Source of the DNA: Alphaproteobacteria bacterium
GTDB taxonomy: Bacteria; Pseudomonadota; Alphaproteobacteria; Puniceispirillales; Puniceispirillaceae
Length of the DNA: 10,335 nucleotides
NCBI GenBank assembly: GCA_011525265.1
Contig: WTHV01000198.1
Location: 1 to 10,335 of the forward strand
Direction: 5' to 3'
Of this stretch, positions 6,071-10,335 are shown one piece after another; within the stretch, counting starts at the first letter, position 1, and each line of letters opens with the position of its first letter. Position numbers and translations under genes: made by a program. The notes beneath the pieces are model-generated. The model ran no database searches, had not been told where the DNA came from, and saw only the letters and a list, made by a program, of their open reading frames with translations.

Positions 6071-8886
6071 AGCGCCCAATTTTTGGCAATACCTGCCTCA
6101 GCCACAAGAGGCACATCCAGAGATAGGACACCCTGATGTGCTGTTTCCATTTCATGGCAGATTAATGCCGCAGCTTTTTCAGCATTTTCATCAGGCACTT
6201 CAAAAATCAATTCATCATGCACTTGTAATAGCATTGAAATGCCCAAATTTGCCTTTGCAATCGCTGATGGCATCGCAATCATCGCACGCTTGATAATATC
6301 AGCCGCACTGCCTTGAATAGGGGCGTTGATGGCTTGACGTTCAGCAAAATTACGCATGGTTGGGTTTGATGAGGCAATATCCCCAATATGAATGCGGCGA
6401 CCAAATAAGGTTTGAACATATTTATCATCACGCGCCTTAATTTTGGTTTCTTCCATATAGGCTTGGATACCCGGGAAACGTGCGAAATACGCTTTGATGT
6501 AATCTTGGGCTTCACCGCGCGGAATAGATAATTGCCGCGCAAGGCCAAAGGCTGAGATACCATAGATAATACCAAAATTAATCGCTTTGGCTTTGCGTCT
6601 TGTCTCGCCATCCATCTCAGCAAGCGGAACGTTAAATACCTCAGCCGCTGTCTGGCTGTGAATATCAACCTCATCGCGAAAGGCGGCAAGCATTGATGTT
6701 TCTTGTGCTACATGAGCCACAAGGCGCAATTCAATCTGGCTATAATCAGCAGAGATGAGACTATGGCCTTCTTTTGCCACAAAGGCCTCTCTGATTTGAC
6801 GCCCCTCACTTGTTCGAATAGGGATATTTTGAAGATTCGGGTCTGATGATGATAGACGACCCGTTGACGCCCCCACCATAGAATAGGAGGTATGCACCCG
6901 CTTTGTTTGCGGATGAAGGCTTGCCACAAGGGCATCTGTATAGGTCGATTTCAATTTTGACAGCTGTCTGTAATCAAGCACCTTTTGGGCGATGGGCACA
7001 TTATTGGCCGCTAAATCTTCTAAGATTTCAGCACCTGTTGCATAGGCACCTGTCTTTGATTTTTTGCCCCCCTCAAGGCCAAGCTTATCAAAGAGAATTT
7101 CACCAAGCTGTTTGGGAGAGGCCACATTGAACTCAGCGCCTGCTAGGGCATGAACCTCACCTTCTAATTGTGCTATTCTTGTTGCAAAATCATTTGAAAG
7201 ACGACGCAAAAAGCCATCATCAATCGCAATGCCTGCCGCTTCCATATCAGCAAGGACAGGAATTAGAGGACGCTCTAAACGCTCATAGACAGATGAGACA
7301 CCCTCGCGCGCCAAACGCGGCTTTAGCATCCCCCATAAACGCAATGTGATATCGGCATCTTCTGCCGCATAATGAAGCGCATCTTCTGGCAATAGCGCAT
7401 CAAAACTGATTTGGTTTTTACCCTTGCCGCAAACATCTTCATATTTGATGGTTTTATGTCCCAACCAATGATCAGCCAGCATATCCATATTATGGCGTGC
7501 AACACGCCCCGTATCGAGCACATAGGACATACACATGGTATCATCCATCGGCGATAGACGAATAGCACCATTCTCATCGCGTGCTAACACATGAAAATCA
7601 TATTTCAGATTATGACCAATTTTTAAAACAGACTCATCTTCACATAAGCCCTTTATGACGCCGATTGCTGTGTTAAACGGAATCTGTTCAATCTGTGAGA
7701 CAGGCTCATCAAAGCCAAGCAAATCACCTTGATCAGTAGCCGCCCCTTTATGACGTAGTGGGATATAACAGGCGTGCCCCGGTGCCAATGCCATTGATAC
7801 GCCAACCAGAGACGCGCGGCTTGAATCAAGGCTTGTTGTCTCTGTATCAATCGCCACAAACCCTTGTGCCTTCGCCCTATCAACCCAATGATGCAAGCGC
7901 GCTATATCTGTGATGAGTTCATAATCACTCTTTTCAACAATCGGGGCTTGAATGTCCTGCCATTCCTGTGCGCTTGTACCTGTTGCACCCGTGCTAGCAG
8001 AAGATGCCGCTGATGGTGACGCAGACGCGCCCAACATGGTCATAAGTGATTTAAACCCCTGCTCTGTCACAAAATTCACAAGCTTGTCTTCATCACGAAC
8101 AGGTGTTTTTAAGTCGCTGACCTCAAGCGGCACATCCACATCATTTGCCAATGTCACCAATTGGCGCGAAATACGCGCCATTTCAGCAAATTCAATCAGA
8201 TTTTGACGTCTTTTGGGCTGTTTGATTGTCTCAGCACCCGCAAGAAGGCCGTCCAAATCCCCAAAGGTGTGAATTAGCTCAGCCGCTGTTTTGATGCCAA
8301 TCCCCGGCACACCTGGCACATTATCTGTGCTGTCACCGGCAAGTGACTGCACATCAATGACGCGGTCAGGGGCAACACCAAATTTCTCAAACACCTCATC
8401 AGCCCCAATGCGTCTTTGCTTCATTGGGTCAAGCATTTCCACATCATCATTTACAAGCTGCATCAAATCCTTATCGGATGAGACAATGAGTGATTGCCGC
8501 CCCTGCTCTTTGGCAAGGCGGGCATAGGTTGCGATGACATCATCTGCCTCAAAGCCTGGCATTTCAATGACAGGCAAGCTCATCGCATGAGCCGCCTCTC
8601 TTACAAGGGCAAATTGCGGGACAAGCTCATCAGGCGGGTCAGTGCGGTTGGCTTTATATTCACCATAGATTTCATTACGGAAGGTCACACGTCCTGAATC
8701 AAAAATTACCGCCACTGAATGCGGCTTCAGATCATCAATAAGCTTTAATAGCATTTTGGTAAAACCAAACACCGCATTCACAGGCGTGCCATCAGCACGG
8801 CTCATCGGCGGCAATGCGTGAAAAGCTCTGAAAATATAGCCAGAGCCATCAATCAGCAGTAATTTATCTGAAGCATCAATTGGCAT
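6061..8886 (-). CDS. polA: DNA polymerase I with 5'-3' and 3'-5' exonuclease domains
   Basis: 941 residues, full three-domain length. It fills gaps, removes RNA primers from Okazaki fragments and serves excision repair. The N-terminal flap nuclease (about 5-285) shows L-I-D-G-S-G-Y, G-F-E-A-D-D (111-116), S-S-D-K-D-L-M-Q-L (136-144) and the G-V-P-G-I-G-I-K-T-A helix-hairpin-helix (192-201). A linker rich in Ala, Ser and Thr (about 287-306) follows. The proofreading domain is intact: Asp347 and Glu349 in D-T-E-T, Asp430 in N-L-K-Y-D-F, Tyr506 and Asp510 in Y-A-A-E-D. The polymerase domain has motif A with Asp714 (D-Y-S-Q-I-E-L-R), motif B R-R-K-A-K-A-I-N-F (763-771) with Lys767 and Phe771, and motif C H-D-E (890-892). 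ATG at 8886 lies 6 bp after the zinc-finger gene, with GAGGG inside that gene's end as likely ribosome binding site. The two genes are probably one transcript ending at 6011-6034. Confidence 0.99.
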   Translation of the reverse strand: MPIDASDKLLLIDGSGYIFRAFHALPPMSRADGTPVNAVFGFTKMLLKLIDDLKPHSVAVIFDSGRVTFRNEIYGEYKANRTDPPDELVPQFALVREAAHAMSLPVIEMPGFEADDVIATYARLAKEQGRQSLIVSSDKDLMQLVNDDVEMLDPMKQRRIGADEVFEKFGVAPDRVIDVQSLAGDSTDNVPGVPGIGIKTAAELIHTFGDLDGLLAGAETIKQPKRRQNLIEFAEMARISRQLVTLANDVDVPLEVSDLKTPVRDEDKLVNFVTEQGFKSLMTMLGASASPSAASSASTGATGTSAQEWQDIQAPIVEKSDYELITDIARLHHWVDRAKAQGFVAIDTETTSLDSSRASLVGVSMALAPGHACYIPLRHKGAATDQGDLLGFDEPVSQIEQIPFNTAIGVIKGLCEDESVLKIGHNLKYDFHVLARDENGAIRLSPMDDTMCMSYVLDTGRVARHNMDMLADHWLGHKTIKYEDVCGKGKNQISFDALLPEDALHYAAEDADITLRLWGMLKPRLAREGVSSVYERLERPLIPVLADMEAAGIAIDDGFLRRLSNDFATRIAQLEGEVHALAGAEFNVASPKQLGEILFDKLGLEGGKKSKTGAYATGAEILEDLAANNVPIAQKVLDYRQLSKLKSTYTDALVASLHPQTKRVHTSYSMVGASTGRLSSSDPNLQNIPIRTSEGRQIREAFVAKEGHSLISADYSQIELRLVAHVAQETSMLAAFRDEVDIHSQTAAEVFNVPLAEMDGETRRKAKAINFGIIYGISAFGLARQLSIPRGEAQDYIKAYFARFPGIQAYMEETKIKARDDKYVQTLFGRRIHIGDIASSNPTMRNFAERQAINAPIQGSAADIIKRAMIAMPSAIAKANLGISMLLQVHDELIFEVPDENAEKAAALICHEMETAHQGVLSLDVPLVAEAGIAKNWALAH

Positions 8887-8892
8887 AATGCG

Positions 8893-9084
8893 TTACGCGC
8901 CCTCAGTGTTTTGAATAAAATGGCGTGAACAATAAGGGCAGGTCACCGTATTATCAGCGCCCATATTTAACCAAACTTGCGGATGGCCAAGCGCACCGCC
9001 CCCGCCATTACACGAGACGCGCGCCGCATCTGTATGAATTGTCATCTCATCTGTTTGTGAAGCTGTTGACTGATTTTCGGCCAT
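8893..9084 (-). CDS. Small zf-CHCC zinc-finger protein (NDUFS6-like domain)
   Basis: A 63-residue protein, read from the ATG at 9084. The candidate zinc ligands are Cys25, His34, Cys49 and Cys52, in a frame C-N-G-G-G-G-A-L-G-H-P then C-P-Y-C. This fits the zf-CHCC domain, found in the mitochondrial complex I subunit NDUFS6 and in short stand-alone proteins that are common in Alphaproteobacteria. The exact bacterial role is not settled; a part in respiratory complex I assembly is an inference from the mitochondrial relative. An open frame continues upstream to a GTG at 9132 (79 residues), but AAGGG about 10 bases before the ATG and the domain boundaries favour 9084. A strong promoter lies upstream, and polA follows 6 bp downstream, so this gene leads a two-gene unit with polA. 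Confidence 0.85.
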   Translation of the reverse strand: MAENQSTASQTDEMTIHTDAARVSCNGGGGALGHPQVWLNMGADNTVTCPYCSRHFIQNTEGA

Positions 9085-9164
9085 TGCTTTAGCACCCTTT
9101 TTCGTCTCATAACACGTCAATAGCGCCAACACGGCACTGAACTATAAAAGATATATAAGGCGCA

Positions 9165-9194
9165 ATTATAAGCTGAATGCGCAGCTTATGGCAA
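9165..9194 (-). promoter_or_regulatory. Promoter of the zinc-finger/polA unit
   Basis: On the minus strand the -35 box TTGCCA (9194-9189, five of six to TTGACA) and the -10 box TATAAT (9170-9165, six of six) are separated by 18 bp. Initiation would be near 9158, giving a leader of about 74 bases to the ATG at 9084. It is the best promoter match found by eye in the window. Its spacer is occupied by the inverted repeat annotated separately. Confidence 0.7.
9168..9189. promoter_or_regulatory. Perfect 8-bp inverted repeat filling the promoter spacer, probable operator
   Basis: Arms ATAAGCTG (9168-9175) and CAGCTTAT (9182-9189) are exact reverse complements with a 6-base centre. The 22-bp dyad overlaps three bases of the -10 box and the last base of the -35 box, where a dimeric repressor or a spacer-twisting activator would act. 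Neither strand has a U-run after it, which argues against a terminator. The binding protein is unknown. Confidence 0.55.
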
Positions 9195-9195
9195 A

Positions 9196-9207
9196 GGGTT
9201 TTAACCC
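9196..9207 (-). terminator. Possible weak terminator after the hydrolase gene
   Basis: GGGTT/AACCC form a short dyad (GGGT/ACCC with a 4-base loop as RNA) just past the hydrolase stop. Only three T follow on the minus strand before the -35 box of the next promoter. A marginal stop at best. Confidence 0.25.
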
Positions 9208-9215
9208 AAAATAAC

Positions 9216-10166
9216 CTAGCCTTTCGCCGCCTCAATAAGAAGGTTTGATAAAAGCCGCGGATTGGCAAACATCACCTCATGAGAGGTTGCAATATCAATC
9301 ATATCACATCGTTGATGCGGCCAATTATCATTAACATCATTGACAATCGCTTGCGCTGTTGATGGCAATAGCGTGTTATCATGTATCGCGCGAATAAATC
9401 GCTTTGGCAAATCTCCATAGCCAGAAGATAGGGTAGCGCTTTCATTATAAAGCGATACGGGTGCATCGGGGGTTAATAAATGCTTCACAGCGCCCAGCAA
9501 TTTATCATCAACATCTGCTGCCAAGGCTGCTTTAAAGCGATTAAGATAGTCCTCATCTTGCGAGCGCGGGTCAATGCGCAATGCCCCAACCACAGCAGGA
9601 TCAGCCAAGAGAGCAGCGCCCAATTGACTATTTTCCGCTTGGTCTTTTAATTGCAAATAAGCGCCTGCCGGCTTGCCCTTGGTTGGTGTCAAAGCCGCGA
9701 GATAGACAAGCCCTGCAAATAGCTCTGGTGCGCGAGAGGCGGCAAAGGTCAATGGCACACCACCCATCGAATGCCCCACTGCTATCAGCCTTTTAATCCC
9801 TGCCGCTTGCGCTTTTCGTGCACCGTCAAGCACCGCTGCCTCATAATCAGCGATGCTATAGCTCGCTAAGGATGATGGCTCACTTGCAAAAGCCGCCTTA
9901 TCAAGGGGACGGCTGGTAAAGCTATCTGGCAGGATGGTATCAAACCCGTGTCCCGGCAAATCTATGGCAAGTGTCTGATAGCCCGCCACATTTAGGTGGT
10001 GCATCACAGGCGTCCATGCCCACGCCCCATGCCAAGAGCCATGGACAAGTAAAAATCCTGTCTCTTTCGTACAAGCCGCCCCCTCGTCCATTGCCTGCGA
10101 TTGCGACGAAAAGCCAAGTGCCAGCCCAGCGACGCCGCCCATCTTAATGAAATCACGCTTTTTCAT
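9216..10166 (-). CDS. Exported alpha/beta hydrolase, plant-esterase/hydroxynitrile-lyase-like
   Basis: 316 residues from the ATG at 10166, which has a near-ideal AGGAGG (10173-10178) with a 6-base spacer. A GTG two codons upstream is too close to that site. The N-terminus K-K-R-D-F-I-K, then a hydrophobic stretch and S-Q-A at 23-25, looks like a Tat-type signal with Lys-Arg instead of Arg-Arg; cleavage after Ala25 is plausible. The mature part has H-G-S-W-H-G-A-W (42-49, oxyanion hole), the nucleophile elbow G-H-S-M-G-G with Ser133, a probable acid Asp263 and the catalytic His296 in T-S-H-E-V-M. This layout resembles the short esterase family that includes plant methylesterases and bacterial EstC-like enzymes, so ester hydrolysis in the periplasm is likely. 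The substrate cannot be read from the sequence. It stands alone, divergent from tRNA-Arg, and has its own leader of about 115 bp. Confidence 0.88.
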   Translation of the reverse strand: MKKRDFIKMGGVAGLALGFSSQSQAMDEGAACTKETGFLLVHGSWHGAWAWTPVMHHLNVAGYQTLAIDLPGHGFDTILPDSFTSRPLDKAAFASEPSSLASYSIADYEAAVLDGARKAQAAGIKRLIAVGHSMGGVPLTFAASRAPELFAGLVYLAALTPTKGKPAGAYLQLKDQAENSQLGAALLADPAVVGALRIDPRSQDEDYLNRFKAALAADVDDKLLGAVKHLLTPDAPVSLYNESATLSSGYGDLPKRFIRAIHDNTLLPSTAQAIVNDVNDNWPHQRCDMIDIATSHEVMFANPRLLSNLLIEAAKG

Positions 10167-10265
10167 AGCCACCCTCCTGTTTCGAAAATAGTGATGAATG
10201 CTAGTGTGAGATCAGTTAAGAATTGCACGCAAAATTGATCTGTTCCCATCAGAGGTGAAACAATG

Positions 10266-10271
10266 TATAAC
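10266..10271 (+). promoter_or_regulatory. Candidate -10 box for tRNA-Arg
   Basis: TATAAC lies 11 bases upstream of the tRNA 5' end, a fitting distance for initiation near 10278. The -35 position (17 bp upstream) holds TTCCCA at 10243-10248, a poor match. Suggested by position only. Confidence 0.3.
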
Positions 10272-10282
10272 CAAGACCACAA

Positions 10283-10335
<53 letters not shown>

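Overview
The window reads as a stretch of an alphaproteobacterial chromosome of moderate G+C. The best taxonomic evidence is the run of genes chvI-chvG-rapZ-ahcY-tsaE-addB, which follows a gene order typical of that class. Further support comes from the alphaproteobacterial type of AddB and from a small zf-CHCC zinc-finger protein. A marine, streamlined lineage is possible, but the sequence alone does not prove it.

All eight protein-coding genes lie on the minus strand, so the text runs from the right edge leftwards. At the right edge a tRNA-Arg(CCG) gene starts on the plus strand and is cut by the window end. Divergent from it is an exported alpha/beta hydrolase (9216-10166). Next comes a convincing sigma-70-type promoter whose spacer is filled by a perfect inverted repeat. 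It drives a small zinc-finger protein (8893-9084) and, 6 bp further, a full-length DNA polymerase I (6061-8886). A weak intrinsic terminator and a 14-bp triplicated repeat close that unit.

The second block starts at 5900. It holds the ChvI response regulator and ChvG sensor kinase (envelope and host/stress signalling in this class), then RapZ (a nucleotide-binding RNase-adapter family protein). After a 157-bp leader with several inverted repeats come AhcY (S-adenosylhomocysteine hydrolase), TsaE (tRNA t6A synthesis ATPase) and the N-terminal 173 residues of AddB (double-strand-break repair), which run off the left edge. Short gaps suggest chvI-chvG-rapZ are co-transcribed and ahcY-tsaE-addB form a second unit.

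The content is mostly core housekeeping, and I see no mobile element, CRISPR array, toxin-antitoxin pair or defence system. The interesting points lie within and between core genes. The PTS-type genes (hprK, an EIIA gene, ptsH) often found between chvG and ahcY are absent. RapZ has histidine in place of the Walker A lysine. TsaE is followed directly by AddB, without the amgK-murU pair often seen between them. The zinc-finger/polA promoter carries an operator-like palindrome between its -35 and -10 boxes.
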